In this document: in pieces, positions 45,098 to 54,422 of the stretch | Layout of the letters: each line of letters starts with the position of its first letter | Position numbering within the stretch: position 1 is the stretch's first letter | NCBI RefSeq assembly: GCF_001482305.1 | Contig: NZ_LOHP01000043.1 | Span: forward strand, 1-64,000 | DNA: 64,000 nucleotides | Source: Leucobacter sp. G161 | GTDB taxonomy: Bacteria; Actinomycetota; Actinomycetes; Actinomycetales; Microbacteriaceae | Reading direction: 5' to 3' | Notes under the pieces: model-generated | Told to the model about the DNA's origin: nothing | Database searches by the model: none | Seen by the model: only the letters and a program-made list of their open reading frames with translations | Made by a program: the position numbers and the translations under genes

Positions 45098-47263
45098 TTA
45101 GCCCGCGAGCTCAGCCTTCTTCCGCAACCGCAGCGCGTGCAGCAGCGGCTCGGTGTAGCCGTTGGGCTGTGTCGCGCCGTCGATGATGAGCCTGCGCGCA
45201 GCCTCGTATGCGGTGCCGGTGCCGCCCGTGAGGGATTCATACTCGGCGTCGCCGGCGTTCTGGCGATCCACGATCTCCGAGCACTTCGCGAGCGCGGCGT
45301 CGATCTCTGCCTCCGAGATCACGTCGTGCATGAGCCAGTTTGCGAGCAGCTGGCTCGAGATACGTAGGGTCGCACGGTCCTCCATCAGCCCGACATCGTG
45401 AATGTCGGGCACCTTCGAACAGCCGACGCCCTGATCCACCCAGCGCACGACGTAGCCGAGAATCGACTGCACATTGTTCTCCACCTCGGTCGCGACGACC
45501 TCCGGCGTGAGCGCACCCTCGGTTGCGAGCGGGATCGTGAGCAGCACGTCGAGGCTATCGGCGGCGAGCTCGGGCAGCCCGCGGCGGGCGGCGAACGCGT
45601 CGACCTGGTGGTAATGGAGCGCGTGCAGCGTCGCGGCGGTCGGCGACGGCACCCAGGCGGTCGAGGCGCCAGCGCGGACGTGGCCGATCTTCTGCTCGAG
45701 CATCGCAGCCATGAGATCGGGCATCGCCCACATGCCCTTGCCGATCTGTGCGCGACCGTCGAGGCCGCAGTCGACACCGATCGCGACGTTGCGAGCCTCG
45801 TAAATCGGCAGCCACGGCTGCTCACGGATAGCGCCCTTCGGGAGCATGGCCCCCGCGCGCATTGAGGTGTGGATCTCGTCGCCCGTACGGTCGAGGAACC
45901 CGGTGTTGATGAAGACGACGCGGTCGCTCGCAGCGTTGATGCACGCGGCGAGGTTGGCGGAGGTGCGGCGCTCCTCGTCCATGATCCCGATCTTCAGCGT
46001 GTTCGCCGGCAGACCGAGCAACGCCTCGACGCGCGCGAAGAGCGTCGCGGCGAAGGACACCTCAGCCGAACCGTGCATCTTCGGCTTCACGATGTACATC
46101 GATCCCTCGCGCGAGTTGCGCCCCTTGGCAGCGCCGCGGAGCTCGGCGAGCGAGCCGACCGCCGTCATGATCGCGTCGAGGATCCCCTCGAACACCTCGA
46201 CACCGTTCGCGTCGTGCACCGCGGGGGTACGCATGAGGTGGCCGACGTTGCGGACGAACAGCAGCGAGCGACCCGGCACGACGAGCGCTTCGCCGCCGGG
46301 GGCCGTGTACTCGCGGTCCGGGTTCGCCGAACGGGTGAAGGTCTCGCCGCCCTTCGTGACGCGCTCCTCGAGCGTGCCGTCCATGAGGCCGCGCCAGTTG
46401 CGGTAGCCGAGCGCCTTGTCCTCGGCGTCGACCGCTGCGACCGAGTCCTCAAGGTCCATGATTGTCGTCAGCGCGGACTCGAGCTCGATGTCATTGATGC
46501 CCGCCGCGTCGGTGGCCCCATTGGTTCCCGCGCGGTCGATGACGATGTCGATGTGCAGTCCGTTGTGCGCGAGCAGCACGCGCTCAGGGGCGGCCTCGGC
46601 ACCCCGGTACCCCACGAACCCTGCCTGATCCGCGAGCGTCGTCGAATCACCCTCGGCCAGCGCGACCACCAGCGCGCCGTCGACTACCGCATACCCGGTC
46701 GCCTCGGCGTGCGAGCCGCGGGCAAGCGGCACGTGCGCGTCAAGGATCCTGCGCCCCTCAGCGATAACCTCAGCCCCACGAGCCTGATTGTACCCCTTCC
46801 CCGGTGCGAGCTCGCCCTCGCGGGAGATCGCGTCGGTGCCGTACAGCGCGTCGTAGAGCGAGCCCCAGCGGGCATTCACGGCATTGAGCGCGAAGCGCGC
46901 GTTGAGCAGTGGAACGACGAGCTGCGGGCCTGCGAGGTGTGCAATCTCGGCGTCAACGCGATCAGAGGTCACGCTCACTGCGGCGGGCTCGGCCTCGAGG
47001 TACCCAATCTCCTCGAGGAACGCCCGGTAGTGCGCGGGATCGGGCTGGCCCGGCCGCTCAGAATGATAGGCATCGATCCGCGCCTGCAGCGCATCGCGCT
47101 GGGCGAGGAGGGCCTCATTCGCCGGGGTGAGGTCGCGCAGGATGTCCGCGACGCCCGCCCAGAATGCGCTGACGTCGCTCCCGTCTGCGGCGAGCGCCTC
47201 CTCGGCGAATTCGATGATGGGCTGGGCGACTGCGAGACCTGCGCGGTCTTCGATGTGGGTCAT
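45098..47263 (-). CDS. glcB: Malate synthase G
   Basis: A 721-residue enzyme (E. coli GlcB is 723) that condenses glyoxylate with acetyl-CoA to malate. Seen: the TIM-barrel catalytic segments [17 protein letters not shown] (metal-binding Glu/Asp), [18 protein letters not shown] with [11 protein letters not shown], and the C-terminal plug. Isocitrate lyase is not nearby, but a GlcD-type glycolate/lactate oxidase is, so glyoxylate may come from glycolate. The start at 47263 fits the family N-terminus ([14 protein letters not shown]), although the sequence just before it is pyrimidine-rich (CCCCTCC) with no clear ribosome site. An in-frame GTG at 47314 exists. It is divergent from an IclR regulator. 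Confidence 0.94.
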   Translation of the reverse strand: MTHIEDRAGLAVAQPIIEFAEEALAADGSDVSAFWAGVADILRDLTPANEALLAQRDALQARIDAYHSERPGQPDPAHYRAFLEEIGYLEAEPAAVSVTSDRVDAEIAHLAGPQLVVPLLNARFALNAVNARWGSLYDALYGTDAISREGELAPGKGYNQARGAEVIAEGRRILDAHVPLARGSHAEATGYAVVDGALVVALAEGDSTTLADQAGFVGYRGAEAAPERVLLAHNGLHIDIVIDRAGTNGATDAAGINDIELESALTTIMDLEDSVAAVDAEDKALGYRNWRGLMDGTLEERVTKGGETFTRSANPDREYTAPGGEALVVPGRSLLFVRNVGHLMRTPAVHDANGVEVFEGILDAIMTAVGSLAELRGAAKGRNSREGSMYIVKPKMHGSAEVSFAATLFARVEALLGLPANTLKIGIMDEERRTSANLAACINAASDRVVFINTGFLDRTGDEIHTSMRAGAMLPKGAIREQPWLPIYEARNVAIGVDCGLDGRAQIGKGMWAMPDLMAAMLEQKIGHVRAGASTAWVPSPTAATLHALHYHQVDAFAARRGLPELAADSLDVLLTIPLATEGALTPEVVATEVENNVQSILGYVVRWVDQGVGCSKVPDIHDVGLMEDRATLRISSQLLANWLMHDVISEAEIDAALAKCSEIVDRQNAGDAEYESLTGGTGTAYEAARRLIIDGATQPNGYTEPLLHALRLRKKAELAG

Positions 47264-47354
47264 AGGAGGGGATCCTTCGCTCGGTGATTCGGGCAACCCG
47301 CTCAGGCAGGTCACAGGCTCAGCCTAGAGAATCCAACTGTATTTTGGAACAGCA

Positions 47355-47371
47355 ATTCCGTATTATGGAAT
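47355..47371. promoter_or_regulatory. IclR operator candidate ATTCC-N7-GGAAT
   Basis: The inverted repeat ATTCC (47355-47359) and GGAAT (47367-47371) has an additional TTGGAAC at 47344-47350. It overlaps the immediate upstream region of the IclR gene and lies about 90 bp from the malate synthase start. The pattern resembles the TGGAAT-type sites of glyoxylate-pathway IclR proteins. Confidence 0.55.
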
Positions 47372-47372
47372 C

Positions 47373-48134
47373 ATGAATGCAGCACCGAGCCCCACCGACG
47401 GCACCGTCCAGTCCGTCGCCCGCGCCTTCGCGATACTGGAAGAACTCGCGGCAGCCAGCGGCGAACTCCCACTCGCCGAGCTTGCTTCGGCCACCGGCCT
47501 CGCGCAGCCCACCGCGCACCGGCTCCTGAAGACCCTGCAGACGCTCGGCTACGCCCGCCAATCCGAAACACGCAGCTACGGTCTCGGGCCCGGGTTGATC
47601 GCGCTCGGCAACCGGGCCGCCCCGCAGCTCGCCGCGCGCGCCCAGCCGCTCCTCAACGAACTCGAGGAGCTGTCGCAGGAGACCGCCAACCTCGTCATGC
47701 TCGACGGCTCGATGGCCGTGTATGTCGCACAGCAACCCTCACGGCACCAGATGCGCATGTTCACCGAAGTGGGTAGGCGTGTACTCCCCCACTCCGCAGG
47801 AGCCGGCAAGGCGATGCTCGCCACCCTCAGCGAGGCGCGCGTGCGTGAGATCGTCGAACTGACAGGGCTCCCCAGATTCACGGACACGACCATCACCTCG
47901 TCCACACGCCTCCTCGCCGAGCTGCGCGAGACCAGGCGCCGTGGCTACGCACTCGACGAGGGCGAACGCGAGGTGGGCGTGCGCTGCATCGCCGTCGCGG
48001 TTCCAGGCGCGATGCCACCCGCGGCGCTTTCAGTGTCCGGGCCGGCAGCACGCATCACCGACGACATGACGCGCAGCATCGTCGAAGCGCTGCAGGGCGC
48101 CGCGGCTCGCCTCGCGGCCACCACGGACAGCTAG
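47373..48134 (+). CDS. IclR-family transcriptional regulator of glyoxylate/glycolate genes
   Basis: A 253-residue IclR protein with a winged HTH (SVARAFAILEELAAASGELPLAELASATGLAQPTAHRLLKTL) and an effector domain from about residue 85 (VYVAQQPSRHQMRMFTEVGRRVLPHSAGAGKAMLA), whose RMFTEVGRR and HSAGAGKA segments are those of glyoxylate/allantoin-type IclR members. It is divergent from malate synthase and followed after 78 bp by the GlcD-type oxidase, so it probably controls both. The ATG at 47373 lies directly beside the candidate operator, hinting at autorepression or a leaderless transcript. Confidence 0.88.
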   Translation: MNAAPSPTDGTVQSVARAFAILEELAAASGELPLAELASATGLAQPTAHRLLKTLQTLGYARQSETRSYGLGPGLIALGNRAAPQLAARAQPLLNELEELSQETANLVMLDGSMAVYVAQQPSRHQMRMFTEVGRRVLPHSAGAGKAMLATLSEARVREIVELTGLPRFTDTTITSSTRLLAELRETRRRGYALDEGEREVGVRCIAVAVPGAMPPAALSVSGPAARITDDMTRSIVEALQGAAARLAATTDS

Positions 48135-48212
48135 CTCGCTCCGCGCGCCCTCACCACCCGCTGCTAGTATCCCTCCCGAACGGCCAACGACGTCCGACGA
48201 GGAAGGTGCATC

Positions 48213-49592
48213 ATGCGCACTCACCCCACCCACACGCTCGAGTTACTCTCCGCGAGCCTGCCGGCAGGATCCATCATCACTGATCCAGCCGCAATGGATG
48301 CGTATCGCTGGGACAGGGCGCGTGACTCGAACGCCGGGATCCCCCTGGCGGTCGCTCGCGTCACCTCCACCGCCGAAGCACAAACGGTTGTGCGCATCGC
48401 AGGCGCTGCTGGGGTACCGATTGTTCCACGCGGCGCGGGATCGGGCCTCTCCGGAGGCAGCACCGCCGTCGCAGGTGGGATCGTCCTCTCCCTGGACCGG
48501 ATGCGCGACATCACGATCGATCCGCGCACCCGCACCGCGACGGCACAGCCAGGCGCGCTCAACGCCGAGGTGAAGGCCGCAGCGGCATCGCACGGCCTCT
48601 GGTATCCGCCCGACCCGTCCTCGTTCGAGTTCTGCTCGATCGGCGGAAACGTGGCAACTAACGCCGGCGGGCTGTGCTGCGTGAAGTACGGCGTCACTAC
48701 CGACTATGTACTCGGCCTCACCGTGGTGCTCGCCGACGGCCGGGCCGTGCAACTCGGCGGGCCCCGCCTCAAGGACGTCGCTGGGCTGTCACTCACGAAA
48801 CTCTTCGTCGGCAGCGAGGGCACGCTCGGCATCATCACCGAGGTGACACTCCGGCTCATCCCCGCCCAGGCTCCCTCGGTCACCCTCGTCGCGTTCTTTC
48901 CGGCGCTCCCCAGCGCGACCAACGCGGTGCCCAGCATCACCGCTGCGATGCGGCCCTCGATGCTCGAGTTCATGGACCACATGACCATCAACGCGGTCGA
49001 AGACGAGACCCGAATGGGACTCGACCGTGACGCTGCGGCGATGCTCGTCGTGCAGTGCGACGAACCAGGCGCGCACGCCGCCGAACAGATTGCCCACGCA
49101 GCGAAGATCTGCGTAGCTTCCGGCGCCACCGAGCAGTTCTCCACCACTGACCCTGACGACGGGGAAGCCTTCGTCACCGCACGCCGGATGGCGATCCCCG
49201 CAGTGGAACGGCGCGGCACCCTCCTCCTCGAAGACGTCGGGGTGCCACTGCCCCGCCTCGGGGATCTCGTCACGGGGATCGCCGAGATCTCGGAGCGCGC
49301 ACGCGTACCCATCGCGGTGGTCGCGCACGCGGGCGACGGCAACACCCACCCATTGCTCGTCGTCGACCCGAATGACCCAGCACAACGAGAGCGCGCGGAC
49401 CTGGCTTTCGGGGAAGTGATGGATCTGGCCACTCGGCTCGGCGGCACCATCACCGGCGAGCACGGGGTCGGGCGGCTCAAGCAGCCCTGGCTCGCCGGCT
49501 ACCTCGGCGACGACGTCATGGAACTCAACGCGCGAGTGAAGGCAGCGTTGGATCCCGACAACCTGTTCAATCCAGGCGCCGTGTACGGGTGA
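48213..49592 (+). CDS. FAD-linked glycolate/D-lactate oxidase (GlcD-like)
   Basis: A 459-residue flavoprotein of the GlcD/DLD family. The FAD_binding_4 domain covers about 35-180 (PIVPRGAGSGLSGGSTAVAGG, then FCSIGGNVATNAGG), and the FAD-oxidase_C domain has the HAGDGNTHPLL and GGTITGEHGVG motifs ending NLFNPGAVYG. It oxidises a 2-hydroxy acid such as glycolate or D-lactate. Next to malate synthase, glycolate to glyoxylate is the best guess. No GlcE/GlcF genes follow, so it is probably a single-subunit D-lactate or glycolate dehydrogenase. AGGAAGG lies upstream of the ATG. Confidence 0.88.
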   Translation: MRTHPTHTLELLSASLPAGSIITDPAAMDAYRWDRARDSNAGIPLAVARVTSTAEAQTVVRIAGAAGVPIVPRGAGSGLSGGSTAVAGGIVLSLDRMRDITIDPRTRTATAQPGALNAEVKAAAASHGLWYPPDPSSFEFCSIGGNVATNAGGLCCVKYGVTTDYVLGLTVVLADGRAVQLGGPRLKDVAGLSLTKLFVGSEGTLGIITEVTLRLIPAQAPSVTLVAFFPALPSATNAVPSITAAMRPSMLEFMDHMTINAVEDETRMGLDRDAAAMLVVQCDEPGAHAAEQIAHAAKICVASGATEQFSTTDPDDGEAFVTARRMAIPAVERRGTLLLEDVGVPLPRLGDLVTGIAEISERARVPIAVVAHAGDGNTHPLLVVDPNDPAQRERADLAFGEVMDLATRLGGTITGEHGVGRLKQPWLAGYLGDDVMELNARVKAALDPDNLFNPGAVYG

Positions 49593-49624
49593 GGCAAGCC
49601 ACCACGGCGAGGCAAGCCACCACG
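49591..49624. repeat. 16-bp direct repeat (GAGGCAAGCCACCACG) x2
   Basis: Two exact copies at 49591-49606 and 49609-49624, starting inside the GlcD stop codon. The first copy probably duplicated locally. Confidence 0.7.
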
Positions 49625-49638
49625 CTGGAGACGAAAAG

Positions 49639-49680
49639 CGAGAAGGCCCCCACCCCTTTGCAGGGTTGGGGGCCTTCTCG
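49639..49680. terminator. Bidirectional terminator between glcD-like and DEAD-box genes
   Basis: Perfect 14-bp arms (CGAGAAGGCCCCCA at 49639-49652, complement at 49667-49680), extendable with CCC/GGG, between two convergent genes. Confidence 0.9.
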
Positions 49681-49706
49681 CTAGACGCTGTGCGGTTCGC
49701 TACTGG

Positions 49707-52091
49707 TTACCAGCGGGGCTTACGCTTGCCGTCGGGGCGGTCGTTGCCGCCGCCATAGCCACCGCGGTCATCACGACCACGATCGTTGCCGCCGCGGTAG
49801 CCGCCACGGTCTTCGCCGCCACGGTATCCACCGCGATCGCCACCGCGCTCGTTGCCGCCGCCGTAACCACCACGTCCGCCGCCGGAGCCGCCGCCGTAAC
49901 CGCCGCGATCTCCGCCGCCACTGTAGCCGCCACGGTCTCCGCCGCCGCTGTAACCACCACGGTCTCCACCGCGGTCGCTTCCGCCGCGGTAGCCGCCACG
50001 GTCGCCGCCGCGGTCACTGCCACCACGGTACCCACCGCGATCGCCACCACGGTCGTTGCCGCCGTACCCGCCGCGTCCGCCACGGTCACCACCGCGGTCG
50101 CCGCCGCGGTCGTAGCCGCCGCGACCTGCGCCGCCGCTGTCAGGCTTGAGCTCGATGAGCTTGCCGCTGATGCGGGTCGCTGCGAGCGCCGACATCGTCG
50201 ACTCCGAGAGGCCCTTGGGCAGCTCGACGAGCGAGAAGTCGTCGCGCACCTGGATGCGCCCGAAGTCACCGCGGGTGAGTCCACCCTCATTCGCGATCGC
50301 TCCGATGATCTGGCCCGGCTGAATCTTCTGGCGACGCCCGACCTCGATGCGGTACATCTGCCGGTCACTGCGCTGCTCGCGGGGCTCACGCTTCTCGCGG
50401 CCACCGCGGTCGTCGCGCCCACCACGGTCACCGCTGTCCTCGAGGAAGCGGGTAGCCTGCTGGCGGTCACGAGCAAACTTCTGGTCGTCGGCCTCGTCAA
50501 GCAGCAGCGGGGTCTTGCCCTGCGAGACGACGGCGAGCGCAGCGGCGACGTCAGCTTCGGGAACATCATGGTGACGCACGTAGTGGTCGATGATGTCGCG
50601 GAAGCGCTCAATGCGCTTGGTCTCGCCGAGTGCTGCGGTGATCGCATCGTCGAAGCGGGTGAGGCGCGTTGCGTTCACCTCGTCGATGCGGGGCAGCTGC
50701 AGCTGGGTGAGCGTCTGCTTGGTCGCCTTCTCGATAGCGCCGAGCATGCGGCGCTCGCGCGGAGTCACGAAGCTGATCGCGTCGCCCGAGCGGCCGGCGC
50801 GGCCGGTACGGCCGATACGGTGCACGTACGATTCGGTATCGATCGGCAGGTCGTAGTTGACGACGTGGCTGATGCGCTCAACGTCGAGACCACGTGCGGC
50901 GACGTCGGTCGCGACGAGAATGTCGAGGGTGCCGTCCTTCAGGGCCTGCACGGTGCGCTCGCGCACGTTCTGCGGCACGTCGCCGTTGATCGCGGCTGCC
51001 GAGTAGCCACGAGCGCGCAGCTTCTCAGCGACCTGCTCGGAGTCACCGCGGGTGCGGGTGAAGACGATCATGCCGTCGAAGTCCTCGACCTCGAAGATGC
51101 GGGTCAGCGCATCGAGCTTCTGCATGTACGACACAACGAGGTAGCGCTGGGTGATGTTCGACGAGGTCTGCGTCTTACCCGCAATCTTCACCTCGCGGGG
51201 GTCGTTGAGGTACTGCTGCGAGATGCGGCGGATCTGGTTCGGCATGGTTGCCGAGAAGAGCGCGACCTGCTTCGACTTCGGGGTGTCGGCGAGGATCGTC
51301 TCGACGTCTTCAGCGAAGCCCATCTTCAGCATCTCGTCGGCCTCGTCAAGCACGAGGTACTTGATCTGCGTGAGGTCGAGCGAGCCCCGCTTGAGGTGAT
51401 CCATGATGCGCCCGGGTGTGCCCACGACGATGTCAACGCCGCGGCGAAGCGCCGAGAGCTGCTGGCCGTATGCCTGGCCACCGTAGACGGGGAGGAGGTG
51501 CACCTCGGGAAGCTTCGAGGCGAAGCTCTCGAACGCCTCGCAGACCTGGAGCGCGAGCTCACGGGTCGGCGCGAGCACGAGTGCCTGCGGGACGCCCTGG
51601 CCCGGCACGATGCGCGAGAGGATCGGCAGCGCGAACGCCGCGGTCTTGCCGGTGCCGGTCTGCGCGAGGCCGACAACGTCGCGCCCTTCGAGCAGGGTCG
51701 GAATCGTCGCGGCCTGAATGGCGGACGGGGTCTCGAACCCAACGGCGGTGATCGCTTCGAGCACCTTAGGCGCGAGGCCCAGATCTGCGAACGTCACGCG
51801 GTCAGGGTCGGCCTCGGCCGCGGGAGCTGGCTTTTCTGCAGCGGGCTCAGCCACAACGGGCTCGGCTGCTGCGGGCTCGGTGGCAGCAGGCTCAACTGCT
51901 GCGGGCTCAGCCGGCGCGGCCTCGGCCGCGGGAGCTGAATCGTTAGATGAATCGGATGAAGTTTCAGGAGCAGTCACAGGAGCAGTCTCAGGAGTCGCTT
52001 CTGGCGTCTCGGTCTGCGCGTCAGCGGTTGCGGTCTCGGCAGCGATGGTTTCGTCTGCGGACTCGGGCGCGGGGTTCTCGGAAGAGGGCAT
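49707..52091 (-). CDS. DEAD-box RNA helicase with RGG-rich tail (DeaD/CsdA-like)
   Basis: A 794-residue helicase. Residues 1-97 are an acidic Ala/Glu/Pro low-complexity head. Then come the Q motif (TPSAIQ), Walker A AQTGTGKT (143-150), DEAD (249-252), SAT (280-282), HRIGRTGRAG and a DbpA-type RNA-binding domain (about 577-650). Residues from about 655 to 794 consist almost only of RGG, YRGG, DRGG and YSGG repeats. DeaD-type helicases unwind structured RNA in ribosome assembly and cold adaptation. The Gly/Arg/Tyr/Asp tail suggests non-specific RNA binding and possibly condensate formation. The gene is monocistronic and divergent from the DmpA-type peptidase gene. Confidence 0.93.
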   Translation of the reverse strand: MPSSENPAPESADETIAAETATADAQTETPEATPETAPVTAPETSSDSSNDSAPAAEAAPAEPAAVEPAATEPAAAEPVVAEPAAEKPAPAAEADPDRVTFADLGLAPKVLEAITAVGFETPSAIQAATIPTLLEGRDVVGLAQTGTGKTAAFALPILSRIVPGQGVPQALVLAPTRELALQVCEAFESFASKLPEVHLLPVYGGQAYGQQLSALRRGVDIVVGTPGRIMDHLKRGSLDLTQIKYLVLDEADEMLKMGFAEDVETILADTPKSKQVALFSATMPNQIRRISQQYLNDPREVKIAGKTQTSSNITQRYLVVSYMQKLDALTRIFEVEDFDGMIVFTRTRGDSEQVAEKLRARGYSAAAINGDVPQNVRERTVQALKDGTLDILVATDVAARGLDVERISHVVNYDLPIDTESYVHRIGRTGRAGRSGDAISFVTPRERRMLGAIEKATKQTLTQLQLPRIDEVNATRLTRFDDAITAALGETKRIERFRDIIDHYVRHHDVPEADVAAALAVVSQGKTPLLLDEADDQKFARDRQQATRFLEDSGDRGGRDDRGGREKREPREQRSDRQMYRIEVGRRQKIQPGQIIGAIANEGGLTRGDFGRIQVRDDFSLVELPKGLSESTMSALAATRISGKLIELKPDSGGAGRGGYDRGGDRGGDRGGRGGYGGNDRGGDRGGYRGGSDRGGDRGGYRGGSDRGGDRGGYSGGGDRGGYSGGGDRGGYGGGSGGGRGGYGGGNERGGDRGGYRGGEDRGGYRGGNDRGRDDRGGYGGGNDRPDGKRKPRW

Positions 52092-52280
52092 CGTATCAGT
52101 CTACACCCTTGGGGTATACACCATGCGACATCCCCTATCTCTTGATCGAGAGCACTCAAACCCGCAGACTGGGAGTCCATATGGAGCCCCACGACGACTG
52201 CGACAGCTGCCTGCGCGTCACCCATCAGACGTTCACGGACCCCATAGCACCGGACCCCGTAGCACCCCAGGAAGGATCCG

Positions 52281-53465
52281 ATGACTCCCAGTTCCAAGCC
52301 CGTGGTTCCCGGCGAGGCTTCCGGCCGAAAGGCCCGCGACCTCGGCATCCGAATGGGCTCATTACCCAACGGCCCACTCAATGCAATCACTGATGTCGCA
52401 GGAGTTCGCGTGGGGCACACCACGCTCATCGCTGGCGACGGCCCGCTGATCCGCGGCTCAGGCCCCATCCGCACCGGCGTCACGGTCGTTATTCCTGGGG
52501 AGACCCCGTGGAGGCGGCCACTGTTCGCAGCGCCACACCGCCTTAACGGGAATGGCGAGATGACCGGACTCGAACTCATCAGAGAGTCTGGCGAGCTCAG
52601 TTCTTACATCGGCCTCACGAATACCCACAGCGTCGGGGTCGTGCGGGACGCTCTCGTCGAGCACGAGGCAACCCTGCGCCCCGCGGGCGAGGAGTACTGG
52701 TCGCTCCCGGTCGTTGCAGAAACCTGGGACGGGGTCCTGAACGATCTCAACGGCTTCCATGTCACCCGGGAGCACGTGTTCGATGCAATCGCCAATGCCC
52801 ACGGAGGCCACGTTGCTGAGGGGAACGTCGGGAGTGGAACCGGCATGATTACACACGGCTTCAAGGGAGGCATCGGCACCGCTTCTCGCGTCGTCGGTGA
52901 GGCCGATGGCGGCTACACGGTGGGAGTGCTCGTTCAAGCAAACCACGGCAGGCGGGAGCGGCTCATGATCGAGGGAACACTCGTGGGCCCGGAGATCATG
53001 CTCCCCGGCGACGGGGATTCGGCCCGCGAGGAACCGGATGCCAGGTTTGCCCAGCGACTCCCGGACGGCAGCGGCTCGATCATCGTGGTCATTGCGACCG
53101 ACGCGCCGCTCCTCCCACACCAGTGCGCCCGGCTCGCGCAGCGCGCCACGCTCGGCATCGGCCGCCTGGGTGGGGCCGGCGAAAACGGAAGTGGGGACCT
53201 GGTTCTGTGCTTCTCGACCGGCAACACTGATATCCCCGGCGGCTTCGCCGGCACCGCGGCCCCACTCACCTACCCCGCCACCGTACTCAGCAACGAGCGC
53301 ATCGATCCGCTCTTCTACGCGGTCATAGAGGCAACGGAGGAGGCCATCGTGAACTCCATGCTTGCCGCGGACACGATGGTCGGGATCAATGGCGTGACCC
53401 GCCACGCGCTCCCCCACGACCAGCTACTCACACTGTTGAACGCGGCCGGGTCACTACACTCCTAA
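52281..53465 (+). CDS. P1-family aminopeptidase (DmpA-like L-aminopeptidase/D-esterase)
   Basis: A 394-residue Ntn-type hydrolase. Family landmarks are ITDVAGVRVGHTTL, THSVGVVRDA, GNVGSGTGM, VLVQANHG and the segment DGSGSIIVVIATDAPLLP. In it the autoproteolytic Gly-Ser bond (about residue 265/266) would create the alpha and beta subunits with Ser as nucleophile. DmpA from Ochrobactrum releases L-residues from peptides and D-residues from amides and esters; the related BapA enzymes act on beta-peptides. No signal peptide. The ATG at 52281 has GAAGGAT 5 bases upstream. It stands between the helicase and the hpa operon with no obvious partner, and may contribute to unusual-peptide use together with the D-peptide genes at 14-29 kb. 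Confidence 0.88.
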   Translation: MTPSSKPVVPGEASGRKARDLGIRMGSLPNGPLNAITDVAGVRVGHTTLIAGDGPLIRGSGPIRTGVTVVIPGETPWRRPLFAAPHRLNGNGEMTGLELIRESGELSSYIGLTNTHSVGVVRDALVEHEATLRPAGEEYWSLPVVAETWDGVLNDLNGFHVTREHVFDAIANAHGGHVAEGNVGSGTGMITHGFKGGIGTASRVVGEADGGYTVGVLVQANHGRRERLMIEGTLVGPEIMLPGDGDSAREEPDARFAQRLPDGSGSIIVVIATDAPLLPHQCARLAQRATLGIGRLGGAGENGSGDLVLCFSTGNTDIPGGFAGTAAPLTYPATVLSNERIDPLFYAVIEATEEAIVNSMLAADTMVGINGVTRHALPHDQLLTLLNAAGSLHS

Positions 53466-53521
53466 CTACCCGGAACAGCCGGCAACGCCCCAGTCCGCAG
53501 ACACGCTAGCGCCCGCGCAGC

Positions 53522-53539
53522 CAGATCGTATACGATCTG
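53522..53539 (+). promoter_or_regulatory. GntR-type operator upstream of hpaH
   Basis: The perfect 18-bp palindrome CAGATCGTATACGATCTG lies about 100 bp before the hpaH start. Its 12-bp core ATCGTATACGAT recurs upstream of the FAH-RraA gene (55460), and a GntR/FCD regulator is encoded in the same operon. Confidence 0.75.
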
Positions 53540-53636
53540 CACTGTGTGCTCACGCATCACGCCCGGCCGCAGCGCCAGCGCGACAGGTCCGCGCACCGAT
53601 CACCCAGTTTTACACCCCCAACGAAGCGGAGGCCAC

Positions 53637-54422
53637 GTGCTCGACCCCTCTCAGATCGCATCCATCGCCGATGAGCTTGTTCAGGCGGATCGCGACCGCG
53701 CCGTGATCCCGAAGCTCACCTCGCGCTACCCGGACATGGTGATCGAGGATTCGTACGCGATCCAGAAGGAATGGTCCGACCGGCGTATCAAGGACGGCGC
53801 CCGGCTCGTCGGCCACAAGATCGGTCTCACGTCGAAGGTCATGCAGGTCGCTACCGGGATCTCCGAGCCCGATTACGGCGTGATCCACGACGACATGGTG
53901 CATGAATCGGGCGCGACGCTCGAATTCGATAGGTTCTCGAACGTCCGCGTCGAGGTCGAGTTGGCCTTCGTGCTCTCGAAGCCACTCGCTGGGCCAAACG
54001 TCAACATCTTCGACGTACTCGACGCGACCGCCTACGTCGTGCCCGCGCTCGAGATCCTCAACTCCCACCTCGAGCTCGAGGGCCGCACGATCGTCGATAC
54101 GATCAGCGACAACGCCGCGATGGGTGCGATGGTGCTCGGCGGCCGCCCGGTCAAGGTCGATGAGGTCGACCTCAGCTGGGTCCCGGCGCTGCTGTACCGC
54201 AACCAGACGATCGAGGACTCTGGCGTCGCCGGAGCAATTCTCGGCCACCCCGCGCTCGGGGTCGCCTGGCTGGCGAACAAACTCGCCCAGCACGGGCAAT
54301 CGCTCGAAGCTGGCGAGATCATCCTCGCGGGGTCGTTCACGAAGCCCATGTGGGTGGAACGTGGCGACACCATCCACGCTGACTACAACGAGCTGGGGTC
54401 AGTCACATGCCGATTCGTCTAG
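53637..54422 (+). CDS. hpaH: 2-oxo-hept-3-ene-1,7-dioate hydratase
   Basis: A 261-residue hydratase of the MhpD/HpaH family that adds water to 2-oxohept-3-ene-1,7-dioate in the homoprotocatechuate pathway. Seen: the segment LVGHKIGLTSKVMQVATGISEPDYGVI, the metal-site ligands in VEVELAFVLSKPL, then ALEILNSHLELEGRTIVDTISDNAA. HpaH is about 267 residues in E. coli. The start is a GTG at 53637 with GGAGG 4 bases upstream; the open frame extends upstream through the operator region and is rejected. Its end overlaps hpaI by 16 bp. Confidence 0.9.
   Translation: MLDPSQIASIADELVQADRDRAVIPKLTSRYPDMVIEDSYAIQKEWSDRRIKDGARLVGHKIGLTSKVMQVATGISEPDYGVIHDDMVHESGATLEFDRFSNVRVEVELAFVLSKPLAGPNVNIFDVLDATAYVVPALEILNSHLELEGRTIVDTISDNAAMGAMVLGGRPVKVDEVDLSWVPALLYRNQTIEDSGVAGAILGHPALGVAWLANKLAQHGQSLEAGEIILAGSFTKPMWVERGDTIHADYNELGSVTCRFV

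Noticed and set aside
52100-52280. GntR operator in the spacer between the helicase and DmpA genes (GTATAC word at 52112)
   Set aside because: Only the central six bases match. The flanks do not form the ATCGTATACGAT palindrome found at the hpa genes.
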